Assembly (NCBI RefSeq): GCF_005771675.1
Contig: NZ_VAJM01000006.1
Span: forward strand, 1-64,000
DNA length: 64,000 nucleotides
Direction of reading: 5' to 3'
Source of the DNA: Hymenobacter jeollabukensis
GTDB taxonomy: Bacteria; Bacteroidota; Bacteroidia; Cytophagales; Hymenobacteraceae
The position numbers and the translations under genes are program-made. The number at the start of each line of letters is the position of its first letter. Within the stretch, counting starts at the first letter, position 1. The notes under the pieces are model-generated. The model saw nothing but the letters and a program-made list of their open reading frames with translations, ran no database searches and was not told the DNA's origin. This document shows, in pieces, positions 7,972 to 17,124 of the stretch.

Positions 7972-8499
7972 ATGCCCCCGCGCCGCTACACCCTTCGCTT
8001 ACTGCTGCTCCTGGCAGCCGGGCTGTTGTCCGGCCACTTGGCGCAGGCCCAGGTCCACGAGCTACCGACGCGGTTCTACCTGCTGCCCCGCACCCAGCAC
8101 CGCTACGACTCCGCGAACCGGCAACGGGTGACGCGCCGCTGCTGGCTGCTGCGCTACACGGAGCGCCGCTACGCCGTCGCGGACAACGGCACCTGGTACC
8201 TGGACGAGAAAGACCGGGCCTCCTGGTTTTTCGGCCGCGTCACCCGGCAGGTGCGCTACCGTCAGGATAAGACCAAAAGGCGAGTGTACCGCTACCGCCG
8301 CAACTTCTTGGATGAGCAGCTTCGGCCTATCAGTGAGGTCGGCAAAGAACACCTTGTCGCAGCGCGGTACTACCAGAAGGATGGTAAAGAGCGGATGGTA
8401 ATACGGTACCGGGCCCAGTACTATAAACTAAAGCAGCGGCAAGCAGACGGGAAAATGCCTGGGTTTCATCGGTTGAGCTACCGGACCACTGTCCACTAA
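7972..8499 (+). CDS. Secreted protein of unknown function
   Basis: A 175-residue protein from ATG 7972 (a TTG at 7963 is the alternative). A clear Sec signal peptide, RYTLRLLLLLAAGLLSGHLA ending in AQAQ, is followed by a basic, tyrosine/arginine-rich mature part (RYTERRYAVADNGTWYLDEK, RVYRYRRNF). Repeated short strands with Tyr-Arg pairs suggest a small beta-rich periplasmic or surface protein. I do not recognise the family. It is divergent from the Xre-like gene and shares its palindrome-bearing upstream region. Confidence 0.7.
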   Translation: MPPRRYTLRLLLLLAAGLLSGHLAQAQVHELPTRFYLLPRTQHRYDSANRQRVTRRCWLLRYTERRYAVADNGTWYLDEKDRASWFFGRVTRQVRYRQDKTKRRVYRYRRNFLDEQLRPISEVGKEHLVAARYYQKDGKERMVIRYRAQYYKLKQRQADGKMPGFHRLSYRTTVH

Positions 8500-8526
8500 A
8501 GATGCTGGTTGACCAAGGGCCGAAAG

Positions 8527-8580
8527 CCCCCCGCCGCCCCGCGTGACGGGGGCGGCTGCGGGGCGGGGGCGGCTGCGGGG
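8527..8580. terminator. GC-rich hairpin with a 17-bp tandem duplication
   Basis: CCGCCGCCCCG (from 8530) can pair with CGGGGGCGGC across GTGA. The downstream arm is duplicated: CGGGGGCGGCTGCGGGG occurs at 8547-8563 and 8564-8580. It lies between convergent genes. No T-run follows, so it is a weak terminator candidate. Confidence 0.5.
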
Positions 8581-8595
8581 CGGGTGTTACGGCGC

Positions 8596-9246
8596 CTATC
8601 GGGGCAGCCGTACCCGCTGATACGCGGCCACCATTGCCGCTAGGTCGAAGTCCGGCAGCAGCGTGGGCATGGCCTGTGCAAAGCGGCGGGCCGTGCCGTC
8701 GTAGGGCGTGTAGGGGGCCTCCGGGGCCAGCGCAGCCAGTTCGAGCAGCACGTGCTGCCAGTGGAAGAAGCCCAGCGAGTAGGGCAGCAGCTGGTAGTAG
8801 CCCTGCACGTCCAGGCCCAGCGGGTAGGGCTCTTCCCCGAACTCGTAGTAGTAGAGCTGCGGGTCGGCGCGCTCGTCGTGGTAGAGGCCCACGCAGGTGT
8901 CGGGGGCAAACAAATCCACGGGCTTGAAGCAGCGCCGGCGCGGGTCTTCGTCAGGCGTGCCGTGGTAGACCGTTCCTGCCCAGTCACCGCCGTAGATTTT
9001 GGTCAGCGGCAGCAGGTTGATGGCGCCGTTGTACGACGGCTGTCCATTCGTTTGCCACGTTAGGTTAAAACCATTGCAGCGCCGCCCATAGTCCAACATG
9101 ACTGCTGGAATCCAATCCGCATGCGGGATTCTTGCTAAGTCCCTTTTTGTGAGGTCAGAAAAACCTGGGATAGATGTTACTTGAGCAACCGCTTCGATAG
9201 GTTGTGCAATAAGACGAGCTGTGTCGAAATAAGAATACGGGGTCAT
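8596..9246 (-). CDS. Unknown cytoplasmic protein
   Basis: A 216-residue protein starting MTPYSYFDTARLIAQP at ATG 9246. The frame extends upstream to 9354, but the extension has unconvincing composition. No signal peptide or membrane segment. Features: GGDWAGTVYHGTPDEDPRRR, a DTCVGLYHDER segment and a Trp/Tyr-rich LGFFHWQHVLLELAALAP near the end. The acidic, aromatic composition recalls SMI1/KNR4-like immunity proteins, but the match is only an impression. It lies alone between two convergent/divergent neighbours in the accessory stretch. Confidence 0.65.
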   Translation of the reverse strand: MTPYSYFDTARLIAQPIEAVAQVTSIPGFSDLTKRDLARIPHADWIPAVMLDYGRRCNGFNLTWQTNGQPSYNGAINLLPLTKIYGGDWAGTVYHGTPDEDPRRRCFKPVDLFAPDTCVGLYHDERADPQLYYYEFGEEPYPLGLDVQGYYQLLPYSLGFFHWQHVLLELAALAPEAPYTPYDGTARRFAQAMPTLLPDFDLAAMVAAYQRVRLPR

Positions 9247-9361
9247 GCAGGAGGCAGCAAGGGTAGACGAACCTTGCAATTTACAAACGGCTTCTATACC
9301 CCATTTCCCCCATTCCGCGTTGAAAGCAGCCTGCCGGCCGCAACCCGCGGGCATTTTTCCC

Positions 9362-9369
9362 TACTTTTG
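9362..9369 (+). promoter_or_regulatory. -7 box of the large TPR gene
   Basis: TACTTTTG matches the Bacteroidota -7 consensus TAnnTTTG and lies 49 bp before the ATG at 9419. No good TTTG -33 box is seen at the right distance. Confidence 0.5.
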
Positions 9370-9418
9370 ACCAGACCCGCTCCCGCCTGGGCGCGGCTTC
9401 CCCCGCAACGCACCGCCA

Positions 9419-12400
9419 ATGAAGTTACTGCCCCGCCTGGCGCTGGCGGCCTCGCTCAGCGCCGCGACGCCCCTGGCCCTGCAAGCCCAGCACACCCAGA
9501 AATTCACCAACGAGGAACGCTACTACTTCGAAGGCCTCGACCTGTTCGACCGCGGCCAGTACGGCGCCGCCCAGCAGTCCTTCCAGCAGTACCTCGAGGC
9601 GACCATCCGCCGCACCGGCGAGCTGCGCGACCGAACCGCCGACGCGGAATACTACGTGGCCGTCAGCGGCCTCTACCTGTTTCACCCCGACGCGGAAGGG
9701 CGCATCCTGGCCTTCGCCGAAAACAACCCGGCCCACCCCAAAGCCGCCGCGGCCTACTTCGAGCTGGGCAAGTTTTACTTCGACAAGAAGGACTACAAGG
9801 CGGCGGTGAGCTACCTGAGCAAGGTGGCCCCGGATAATCTCACGGCCGAGCAGCGCGCCGAGGCCGAGTTCAAGCAGGGCTACGCGCACTTCCAGCTCAA
9901 GGAATACGACAAGGCCCGCCTGCTCTTCGACCGCAACAAGCAGGGCAACCACGAATTTCGCTACGCCAGCAGCTACTACGCGGGCTACCTGGCCTACCGC
10001 GCCGGCGACTTCAAGGCCGCCCGCACCGACCTGGCCACCGCCGAGCAGAACGACGCCTACCGCCCCGTGGTGCCGGCCATCATGAGCCAGATCTACTACA
10101 AGGAGGGCAACTACGACGGGCTGATCAGCTACGGCACCAAGGCCCTGGCCCAGACCCCGCCGCCGCAGTCGGCCGACGAGATTCAGCTGCTGGTGGGCGA
10201 CGCCTTTTACCAGAAGCAGGACTGGGCCAAAGCCGCCGAGTACTTCGACAAATACGCCGCCGGCCGCAAGAAAATCGAGCCGATGGTGCAGTACAAAATC
10301 GGCTACGCCAACTTCAAGCAGGGCGACTTCAAGGGCGCCGCGGCGGCCCTGAAGGGCATTGCCGCCGGGCGCGACTCCCTGGGCCAGAACGCGGCCTACC
10401 ACCTCGGTCTGAGCTACCTGCAGACGGGCTCCAAGCAGCTCGCGCTGAACTCGTTCGATGCGGCCCGCAAGGCCACCTTCGACAAGCAGGTGGCCGAAAA
10501 CGCGGCCCTGAAGTACGCGCAGGTCAGCTACGAGCTGGGCAACACCCCCGACGCCATTACGGCCCTGGAGGAGTTCGGCAAGAAGTACCCGCGCTCCAAA
10601 AACCGCGCAACCGCCAACGAGCTGCTGGCCGACGCCTACCTGACCACGACCGACTACGCCCGCGCCCTGGCCTACCTGGACAACGTGGATGAGCGCACCA
10701 GCAAGCTCAACGCCTCCTACCAGCGCATTGCCTACTACCAGGCTGCCACGCTCTACAACAACGGGCAGTACCAGCAGGCTCTGCCGGTGCTGGAGAAAAG
10801 CCTGAAGTACTCCCAGGACGACGCCATTCGGGCCGGGGCCGAGGTGCTGCGCGGCGACGTGTACAGCATCGGGCAGGAGTTTCCCAAGGCCATCAGCAGC
10901 TACACCGCCGCCCTGCGCACCGCCCGCGACGGGGCCGCCGCCGACACCGACTACGACCAGAAGGCCCGCTACGGCCTCGGCTACGCCTACTACAACACCA
11001 AAAAGTACGACCAGGCCCGGCCCTACTTCCAGCAGTACCTCGGCGACCCGGTGGCCAAGCCCGCCAGCGACCCGAACTACTACGACGTGACCCTGCGCCT
11101 CGCGGACACCTACTACATCAGCAAAAACTACGCGCAGGCGCTGGAGCTCTACAACAAGGTCATTCAGGCCAACGCGGCCGACAAGGACTTTGCCTACTAC
11201 CAGAAAAGCCTCACGCTAAGCCTCATGGGCCGCCGCGACGAGGCCGCCCAGACCCTGCAGACGCTGCTGCGCGTGTCGCCCAACTCGCGCTACGCCGAGG
11301 ACGCGGTATACCAGCAGGCCAACCTGGACTACGAAAGCGGCAACTTCCAGCCGGCCGTCGAAGGCTTCTCGAAGCTCATCGACAACCGGCCCAACTCCAC
11401 GCTGATTCCCTCGGCGCTGGTGAAGCGCGGCACCTCGTACCAGAACCTGCAGCAGTACGACAAAGCCGCCGCCGACTTCAAGCAGGTGCTCCAGCAGTTT
11501 CCGCGCACCAAGGCCGCGGCCAACGCCATTGCCGGCCTGCAGGAAAGCCTCTCCTCGGGCGGCAAGGCCGAGGAATTCGACCAGTACCTGGCCCAGTACA
11601 AAGCCACCAACCCCGACGACAAGTCGGTGGAAAGCGTGGAGTTTGAGGCGGCCAAGTCGCTGTACACGGCTGAGAAGTACGCCCAGGCCGTGCCCCGCCT
11701 GGAGGCCTACCTGAAGCAGTACACCAGCAGCACGCTCGCGGCCGACGCCCGCTTCTTCCTGGCCGACTCCTACCTGAAAACCGGCCGCAAGCAGGACGCG
11801 CTGCCCCGCCTGCGCGCCGTGGTCGACGAAAACAAGAGCGAGTACGTGAACCGGGCCGTGGCCCGCGTGGCCGACCTGGAGTTCGAAAACAAGAACTACG
11901 CCGAGGCCGCCAAGTACTACGACCGGCTGCGCCAGAGCACCCGCGTGGCCCGCGAGCGGGCCACGGCCGGCCTGGGCTTGGTGCGCAGCTACTACGAAGC
12001 CGCCAACTACCCGGAAGCCAAGCGCGTGGCCGCGGAAATCGTGACCGAGGGCAGCGCCGCGCCCACCATCATCAGCGCCGCCAAGCTCTACGTGGGCAAG
12101 GCCGACTACAAAGCCGGCAACCTCGACGCGGCCGTGGCCGGCCTGACCGAATCGGCCCGCACGGTGGACGTGAACGGGGCCGAGGCCCAGTACCTGCTGG
12201 CCGACGTGCTCTACCAGCAGAAAAAGTACGAGCCCGCCCTCGACGCGGCCTTCAAGCTCAACTCCGACTTCAACCAGTTTGACCTCTGGCTGGGCCGCGC
12301 CTTCCTGCTCATCGCCGACATCTACCGCGACCAGGGCGAAGCCTTCCAGGCCAAGGCCACGCTGAACTCCATCATCGACAACAAATTCCCGGTGCCCGAA

Positions 12401-12631
12401 ATCATCGAGGAAGCCAAGCGTAAGCTCGCCGCCCTCGACGCCGCCACCCCGGCCCCGACGACCCCGGCCACCGGCAAGGGCAAAACCACCAGCACCCCGA
12501 CCAAGCCCGGCACCACCAAAGCCCCGGTGAAAACGCCGGCCGGCAAGACCGGCGCCCGCCAGTCGCTGGTGCCGCCCGCCGACACCACCAACACCGATAC
12601 GGCCGCGCCAGCGCCGGCCGATGAGGAATAG
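9419..12631 (+). CDS. Large tetratricopeptide repeat protein, exported
   Basis: A 1070-residue protein with a signal peptide ending about residue 24 (ATPLALQAQ), then TPR units almost end to end (for example FEGLDLFDRGQYGAAQQSFQ, YLQTGSKQLALNSFDAARKA, FFLADSYLKTGRKQDALPRL) to about residue 1000, and a Thr/Pro/Lys-rich tail. Such long TPR proteins are usually periplasmic or outer-membrane scaffolds; CpoB/YbgF-like units occur with Tol systems. It opens a same-strand run with a barrel, an HU-SPOR protein and ExbB/ExbD/TonB-like genes, which suggests an envelope complex. An ATG at 9419 and the -7 box at 9362 support the start. Confidence 0.88.
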   Translation: MKLLPRLALAASLSAATPLALQAQHTQKFTNEERYYFEGLDLFDRGQYGAAQQSFQQYLEATIRRTGELRDRTADAEYYVAVSGLYLFHPDAEGRILAFAENNPAHPKAAAAYFELGKFYFDKKDYKAAVSYLSKVAPDNLTAEQRAEAEFKQGYAHFQLKEYDKARLLFDRNKQGNHEFRYASSYYAGYLAYRAGDFKAARTDLATAEQNDAYRPVVPAIMSQIYYKEGNYDGLISYGTKALAQTPPPQSADEIQLLVGDAFYQKQDWAKAAEYFDKYAAGRKKIEPMVQYKIGYANFKQGDFKGAAAALKGIAAGRDSLGQNAAYHLGLSYLQTGSKQLALNSFDAARKATFDKQVAENAALKYAQVSYELGNTPDAITALEEFGKKYPRSKNRATANELLADAYLTTTDYARALAYLDNVDERTSKLNASYQRIAYYQAATLYNNGQYQQALPVLEKSLKYSQDDAIRAGAEVLRGDVYSIGQEFPKAISSYTAALRTARDGAAADTDYDQKARYGLGYAYYNTKKYDQARPYFQQYLGDPVAKPASDPNYYDVTLRLADTYYISKNYAQALELYNKVIQANAADKDFAYYQKSLTLSLMGRRDEAAQTLQTLLRVSPNSRYAEDAVYQQANLDYESGNFQPAVEGFSKLIDNRPNSTLIPSALVKRGTSYQNLQQYDKAAADFKQVLQQFPRTKAAANAIAGLQESLSSGGKAEEFDQYLAQYKATNPDDKSVESVEFEAAKSLYTAEKYAQAVPRLEAYLKQYTSSTLAADARFFLADSYLKTGRKQDALPRLRAVVDENKSEYVNRAVARVADLEFENKNYAEAAKYYDRLRQSTRVARERATAGLGLVRSYYEAANYPEAKRVAAEIVTEGSAAPTIISAAKLYVGKADYKAGNLDAAVAGLTESARTVDVNGAEAQYLLADVLYQQKKYEPALDAAFKLNSDFNQFDLWLGRAFLLIADIYRDQGEAFQAKATLNSIIDNKFPVPEIIEEAKRKLAALDAATPAPTTPATGKGKTTSTPTKPGTTKAPVKTPAGKTGARQSLVPPADTTNTDTAAPAPADEE

Positions 12632-12670
12632 GAGTGAGGTGCTTTTGGAATTTATAGTCAACTGAAAAAG

Positions 12671-12719
12671 AATGCGCTGCGGCCCCGGGGCTCCAGCAAC
12701 GCCCGAAGGCCGTAGCGCA
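12671..12719 (+). terminator. Long-stem hairpin between the TPR and barrel genes
   Basis: ATGCGCTGCGGCC pairs with GGCCGTAGCGCAT around a loop of about 23 bases. It sits in the 106-bp gap and ends 18 bp before the ATG at 12738. It has no T-run, so processing or attenuation is as likely as termination. Confidence 0.4.
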
Positions 12720-12737
12720 TCCATCATACCCCCGTAC

Positions 12738-14453
12738 ATGAGCGTTAGCCCTTCCCAACGCCTTGCCCTGACCGCCCTGCTGGCCACCGCCGCCGGCGCC
12801 ACATTGGCCCAGGGGCAGCCCACCAAGCCCCGCACCCGAGGCACCATCGAGGACGCCGAAATCGAAGTGGTGAAGGAGCGGGAAAACCAGCTGCCCGAAG
12901 CCGCCCGCAACTACGACAAGGTGGAGCTGCCCGCCCCGACCAAGGCCGACCGGGTGGTGAAATACACCTTCCCCGACTTCCGCCTGCCCAGCCAGAACCT
13001 CAACCCCACGGTGCGGGTGCTCACCATCAAGCAGGAGGAGCTGGCCCCGCTGCAGGGCAACTACGCCCGCCTCGGCGTGGGCAACTACGCCTCGCTCTTC
13101 GGCGAAGCCCATGCCCACACCACCCGCAACGAGGACCACGCCCTGGGCCTGGATCTGCGCCACCTGTCCTCGGCCCGCGGGCCCGTCGACGGCAAGAACT
13201 CCGCCGTGAGCCAGAGCCGGCTGGGGCTGAACGGGGAGCTGTACCGCGGCGCCGTGACGCTGGGCGCCAACGTGAAGCTGGGCCGCGACCGGGCCAACTT
13301 CTACGGCTACAACCCCACGACTGAGCCCAAACCCTCGCCGGACTCCATCAAGCAGACCTTTTTCCGCACCGACGCGCAGGTGTTCGTACGCAACCGCGAC
13401 CGGGACGCCAAGTTTCAGTACGACCTGGCCGGCGGCTACCGCTACTGGAAAGACCGGTTCGAAGCCAAGGAATCGGACCTGTACGCCCAGCTGCGCACGG
13501 CCTACTACGTGACCGAAAAAGGCCGCGTGCGCCTCGACGGGGACCTGTCGTTCATTTCGCAGAAAGACTCGGCCTTCTCGGTGAGCCGCCCCTTCGTGCA
13601 GGCCACGGCCCAGTACGAGCAGCGCATCGGCGACCGGCTCGACGTGGGCATCGGCGCCACCCTGGGCTACACCGGCGACACCATCAACGACGCCAAGCAG
13701 GTCACGGTGTTTCCGGCCATCCGGGTGGGCTACGCCGTGGTGCAGGACAAGTTCGTGCTCTTCGGCGGCCTCGGCGGCGGGCTGCAGCGCGTCACGCTCT
13801 ACGACCTGAGCCAGGAAAACGCCTGGCTGGGCAAGCGTCAGCAGGTGGCCGACACCCGCCGCGGCCCCTCGGTGTTCTTCGGCTTCAACGCTGCCCCGGC
13901 CCGCGCCCTGCAGGCCTCGGTGAAGGTGACCCTGGCCAACGACTACAACCTGTACTTCTACAACAACTCCCGGCGCGACTCCTCGCGCTTCGACCTCGTC
14001 TACAACCGCGACGGGAGCACCCAGCTGGTGAACGTGCACGGCGAGCTGATTTACAACGCGGCCGAGAAGCTGCGTATCGGCACCAAAGTGGACTACAACG
14101 GCTACAAGGTGAAGACCCTGGCCAAGCCCTTTCACCGGCCCAACTTCCAGGGCGTGTTCTTCGGTTCGTACAACATGAACGAGAAGCTCATGCTCGGCGG
14201 CGAGCTGTACGTGCTCAATTCGAGCTACGGCTCGACGCTGCGCCGCAGCTCCCTGCTGCCGCTTACCTACACCGAAACCGTGCAGAAAACCGACGCCGTC
14301 ATCGACCTGAACCTGCGGGCTGATTACCGCTTTTCGGAAAATCTCTCGTTCTTTGTTTTGGGCAACAACCTGCTGGGCCGCAAGTACGAGCGTTTTCTGA
14401 ACTACCCGTCCAAGGGCGTCAACGTACTCGTGGGAGCCGGCTACCAGTTTTAA
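12738..14453 (+). CDS. Outer-membrane beta-barrel protein (TonB receptor-like)
   Basis: A 571-residue protein from ATG 12738, with signal peptide LALTALLATAAGATLAQGQ. After a charged N-terminal segment (GTIEDAEIEVVKERENQLPE) nearly the whole length alternates strands typical of a barrel (GNYARLGVGNYASLFGEAHA, YRYWKDRFEAKESDLYAQLR) and it ends VLVGAGYQF with a terminal Phe. There is no plug domain, so it is not a full TonB-dependent receptor. The neighbours (TPR scaffold before, SPOR and ExbB/ExbD after) suggest it is the outer-membrane part of one envelope machine. The exact role is unknown. Confidence 0.82.
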   Translation: MSVSPSQRLALTALLATAAGATLAQGQPTKPRTRGTIEDAEIEVVKERENQLPEAARNYDKVELPAPTKADRVVKYTFPDFRLPSQNLNPTVRVLTIKQEELAPLQGNYARLGVGNYASLFGEAHAHTTRNEDHALGLDLRHLSSARGPVDGKNSAVSQSRLGLNGELYRGAVTLGANVKLGRDRANFYGYNPTTEPKPSPDSIKQTFFRTDAQVFVRNRDRDAKFQYDLAGGYRYWKDRFEAKESDLYAQLRTAYYVTEKGRVRLDGDLSFISQKDSAFSVSRPFVQATAQYEQRIGDRLDVGIGATLGYTGDTINDAKQVTVFPAIRVGYAVVQDKFVLFGGLGGGLQRVTLYDLSQENAWLGKRQQVADTRRGPSVFFGFNAAPARALQASVKVTLANDYNLYFYNNSRRDSSRFDLVYNRDGSTQLVNVHGELIYNAAEKLRIGTKVDYNGYKVKTLAKPFHRPNFQGVFFGSYNMNEKLMLGGELYVLNSSYGSTLRRSSLLPLTYTETVQKTDAVIDLNLRADYRFSENLSFFVLGNNLLGRKYERFLNYPSKGVNVLVGAGYQF

Positions 14454-14553
14454 GGTGAACTGGTGAGATGGTGAAATGGTGAGTTTGATGTTCACGCATC
14501 AGCCACTGTTTCACCATCTTGCCACTCACCACTTCACCACTTCACCATCTCAC
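14454..14553. repeat. GTGA-type hairpin element, locus A (degenerate core)
   Basis: Left arm 14454-14483 is built from GGTGAA/GGTGAG words (GGTGAACTGGTGAGATGG...). The right arm 14509-14553 is the complement type (TTCACCATCT...). Between them is GTGAG-TTTGATGTTCACGCATC, which keeps the left half of the conserved core but not the right. It fills the gap between the barrel and HU-SPOR genes. Confidence 0.8.
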
Positions 14554-14557
14554 TGCT

Positions 14558-15715
14558 TTGCAGCTTACCGACCACATCCAGCACCTGCTCCGGGACCATG
14601 ACTGCGTCATCATTCCGGACTTCGGCGGCCTGATTGCGGACTACGAGCCGGCCCGCCTGCACCCGGTGCGCCACACCCTGGCCCCGCCGGCCAAGCGCGT
14701 GGCCTTCAACCAGGCCCTGACCCGCAACGACGGCCTGCTGGTCGACACGGTGAGCCGCCGCCTGAGCCTAACGCCCGGCATGGCCCGCCAGCAGGTGCGC
14801 GACGCGGTGCAGCGCATGCAGCAGGAGCTGGACGAGCAGCAGCGCACCGAGCTGCCCGGCATCGGCATCTTCCGCCAGGCCCCCGGCCGCGGCCTCGACT
14901 TTGAATACACCGGGCACCAGAACCTGCTGCCCGCCAGCTTCGGCCTGCCCGAGCTGACCTCGCGCCCCGTGCGCGCCACCGATGCGCTGCTGGCCCGCGA
15001 GCGGGTACACCAGGCTCCGCTGCCCGTGCTGGCTCCGGCCCGCCGTAAAGCCCTGCGCCGGGTGCTCAACGGAGTGTTGGGGGCCAGCATCGTCGGGCTG
15101 GTGCTGGCGGCCAACCTGCAGTTTGCCCAGCAGATGGGCTATTGGCCGAAGGAATGGTGGCCCAATGGCGCCGCCGGCATGGCCAGCACCCCGCAGGTAC
15201 GTCCGCAGGTGGCCAACCTGGCCGCCCAGCCCTGGACGGAAACCGCCGTGCCCGACGGTACGCCGGAGGATGCGCCGGAAATCAGCAAGCCCGCCGTGGC
15301 CGCGCCGGCTCCCAAGGTCGCCTCAGCGAAAGCCGCTGCAACCCCGGCCGCCACGACGGCGTCCGTTGCCGCAGCTACCAAAGCCGCGGTAGAAGGCCGC
15401 AAGGCGGCCCAGCCGGTGGCGAAGCCGGCCGCCGTGGCCGCGGGGCGCAACACCGTCTCGGGCGTGTCGAACCGCTGGTACGTGGTGAAGGCCACGTTCA
15501 ACTCCCTGGCCGGGGCCCAGCAGGTGCAGCACAACTACGCCGGCAAAGGCGTGGCCGCCAAAATCCTGCTGCCGCGCTGGGGCCACCGCGGCGTCGTCAA
15601 TACCAAGAAGTACCGCGTCACCGTTGCTGATTTCGCTGACAAGAAATCGGCCACCCAAAGCCTGCCCGCACTGAAGAAGCAGTTCGGCAACGAAATTCTG
15701 GTTTACCCTTACTAA
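14558..15715 (+). CDS. HU (CCDC81-like)-transmembrane-SPOR protein
   Basis: A 385-residue protein. I choose TTG 14558 (MQLTDHIQHLLRDHDCVIIP), because earlier in-frame codons read through the repeat element. Residues 1-130 resemble the bacterial CCDC81/HU-like domain (VIIPDFGGLIADYEPARLHP). A single membrane segment follows (GVLGASIVGLVLAANLQFA, about 175-195), then an Ala/Pro/Lys-rich linker and a C-terminal SPOR domain (RWYVVKATFNSLAGAQQVQH to LVYPY). SPOR domains bind peptidoglycan stripped of stem peptides at the division site. The layout puts the HU-like part inside and the SPOR part in the periplasm. ExbB starts 2 bp after the stop codon. Confidence 0.88.
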   Translation: MQLTDHIQHLLRDHDCVIIPDFGGLIADYEPARLHPVRHTLAPPAKRVAFNQALTRNDGLLVDTVSRRLSLTPGMARQQVRDAVQRMQQELDEQQRTELPGIGIFRQAPGRGLDFEYTGHQNLLPASFGLPELTSRPVRATDALLARERVHQAPLPVLAPARRKALRRVLNGVLGASIVGLVLAANLQFAQQMGYWPKEWWPNGAAGMASTPQVRPQVANLAAQPWTETAVPDGTPEDAPEISKPAVAAPAPKVASAKAAATPAATTASVAAATKAAVEGRKAAQPVAKPAAVAAGRNTVSGVSNRWYVVKATFNSLAGAQQVQHNYAGKGVAAKILLPRWGHRGVVNTKKYRVTVADFADKKSATQSLPALKKQFGNEILVYPY

Positions 15716-15717
15716 GC

Positions 15718-16419
15718 ATGCTCGCAACCCTGCTGCTGCAGACCGCTGTAGTCACCGCCGACTCTACCGCCACCGCCGCCGCTGCCACGGCCGCCGTCCA
15801 GCCCTCCTCCATTTCGGTCATCGACCTGATCCTGAAGGGGGGCTGGATCATGTTACCGATTTTCGCCCTCTCGCTGGTGTCGTTCTACATCATCATTGAG
15901 CGCTACATCACCATCCGCAAGGCCGCCGCGCTGCCCGACGGGTTCATGAACCAGATTCGGAACCTGATGGTGAAGGGCGACCTGCAGGGCGCCAAGATGC
16001 TCTCGGCCCAGACGGCCTCGCCGCTGGCGCGCATGATCGAGAAGGGCATCCGCCGCATCGGCCAGCCGCTCAAGGACATCGAAACCAGCGTGGAAAACGT
16101 GGGCAAAGTGGAAATTGCCCGCCTCGAAAAGAACATCAGCATCCTCGGCATCATCGCCGGCATTGCGCCGATGCTCGGTTTCGTGGGTACCATCGTCGGC
16201 GTAATCAACATCTTCTACGCCATTGCCTCGACCGGCGACTTCGGCATCGCCCAGATTTCGGGCGGTCTGTACACGAAGATGGTCACCTCGGCCGCCGGCC
16301 TGATCGTGGGCATGATTGCCCACATCGGCTACCACTGGCTCAGCATCATGGTGGAGCGCCTGGTGTTCCGCATGGAAAACTCGGCCATCGAGTTCATGGA
16401 CATTCTTCAAGACAATTAG
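15718..16419 (+). CDS. MotA/TolQ/ExbB proton channel family protein
   Basis: A 233-residue protein with three membrane segments: about 45-65 (GGWIMLPIFALSLVSFYIII), about 140-165 (ISILGIIAGIAPMLGFVGTI) and about 190-210. The signature GIAPMLGFVGTIVGVI matches ExbB/TolQ. These form a pentameric channel with ExbD/TolR and use proton flow to drive TonB or TolA. The gene begins 2 bp after the HU-SPOR stop and precedes exbD by about 100 bp. Its N-terminus has an Ala/Thr-rich exported stretch seen in Bacteroidota versions. Confidence 0.93.
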   Translation: MLATLLLQTAVVTADSTATAAAATAAVQPSSISVIDLILKGGWIMLPIFALSLVSFYIIIERYITIRKAAALPDGFMNQIRNLMVKGDLQGAKMLSAQTASPLARMIEKGIRRIGQPLKDIETSVENVGKVEIARLEKNISILGIIAGIAPMLGFVGTIVGVINIFYAIASTGDFGIAQISGGLYTKMVTSAAGLIVGMIAHIGYHWLSIMVERLVFRMENSAIEFMDILQDN

Positions 16420-16423
16420 CGTT

Positions 16424-16519
16424 AATGTGGTTGAATGTGCGGAATGTGGTAAATGTGCCTGTTCTGATTTAAGCAGGTTCATTTCTCACATTCTGCACAT
16501 TCCCACATTTTCTACATTA
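16424..16519. repeat. Intergenic hairpin repeat with ATGTGG words
   Basis: The left arm (16424-16458) repeats ATGTGG/GAATGTGCGG; the right arm (16488-16519) repeats its complement (CACATTCTGCACATTCCCAC). It fills the exbB-exbD gap and ends 4 bp before the exbD ATG. It has the same design as the GTGA elements with a different word. Confidence 0.7.
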
Positions 16520-16523
16520 GAAA

Positions 16524-16928
16524 ATGGACCTCAGCCGCCGTCGTAAGCTTTCTTCGCACGTCGAGACCAGCTCGATGAACGACATCATGTTCTTTTTGAT
16601 GCTGTTCTTCCTGATCGTGTCGACCATGGTGAACCCCAACGTCATCAAGCTCATGCTGCCCAACGCCCGCTCGGGCAAGCAGGCCATGAAGCAGCCCATT
16701 ACCATCTCGGTGGACGCCAACGGGCAGTACTTCATCGACCGGCAGCCGGTAACGGCCACCGAGCTGGAAGCCGACCTAGGGCGCCGCGTGCAGGGGCTGG
16801 AAAGCCCCACCGCCGTGCTGCGCGTCGACAAGTCGCTGAACGTGCAGAAACTGGTCGACATCCTGGAAATCGGCAACCGGCTCAAGATCAAAATGGTCAT
16901 GGCCACCGCGGCCGAATCGGGCAAATAG
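16524..16928 (+). CDS. ExbD/TolR family biopolymer transport protein
   Basis: A 134-residue protein: short cytoplasmic head (MDLSRRRKLSSHVETSS), one membrane helix with the conserved aspartate (MNDIMFFLMLFFLIVSTMV) and a periplasmic ExbD domain (ITISVDANGQYFIDRQPVTA, LRVDKSLNVQKLVDILEIGN). It is the partner of the ExbB channel; the helix aspartate is the proton carrier in known systems. It lies between exbB and the TonB-like gene in one transcription direction. Confidence 0.92.
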   Translation: MDLSRRRKLSSHVETSSMNDIMFFLMLFFLIVSTMVNPNVIKLMLPNARSGKQAMKQPITISVDANGQYFIDRQPVTATELEADLGRRVQGLESPTAVLRVDKSLNVQKLVDILEIGNRLKIKMVMATAAESGK

Positions 16929-16972
16929 CCCGGCCGCCGCAGCAACCTGGCCCGACCCTTGCCCAACCCTGG

Positions 16973-17004
16973 CCCCGGTGCGCTGAACCCCAGCCGCACC
17001 GGGG
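16973..17004 (+). terminator. Hairpin after exbD
   Basis: CCCCGGTGCG pairs with CGCACCGGGG around a 12-base loop, followed by CGCGTTGTTT. A partial T-run suggests a weak terminator, or an internal signal before the TonB-like gene. Confidence 0.55.
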
Positions 17005-17124
17005 CGCGTTGTTTAAGTCGGAGCGAGTAGGGGAAGAAGGAGCCGCCAGCAGCCGCTGTCAACCCCACCTTCCCTCGCTGACTCCCAAACTCCTTAACTC
17101 ATCACCTCCGAAACTCCCGCTGTC

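Noticed and set aside
8547..8580. 17-bp tandem repeat as a regulatory iteron
   Set aside because: Only two copies, pure GC and part of a hairpin between convergent genes.
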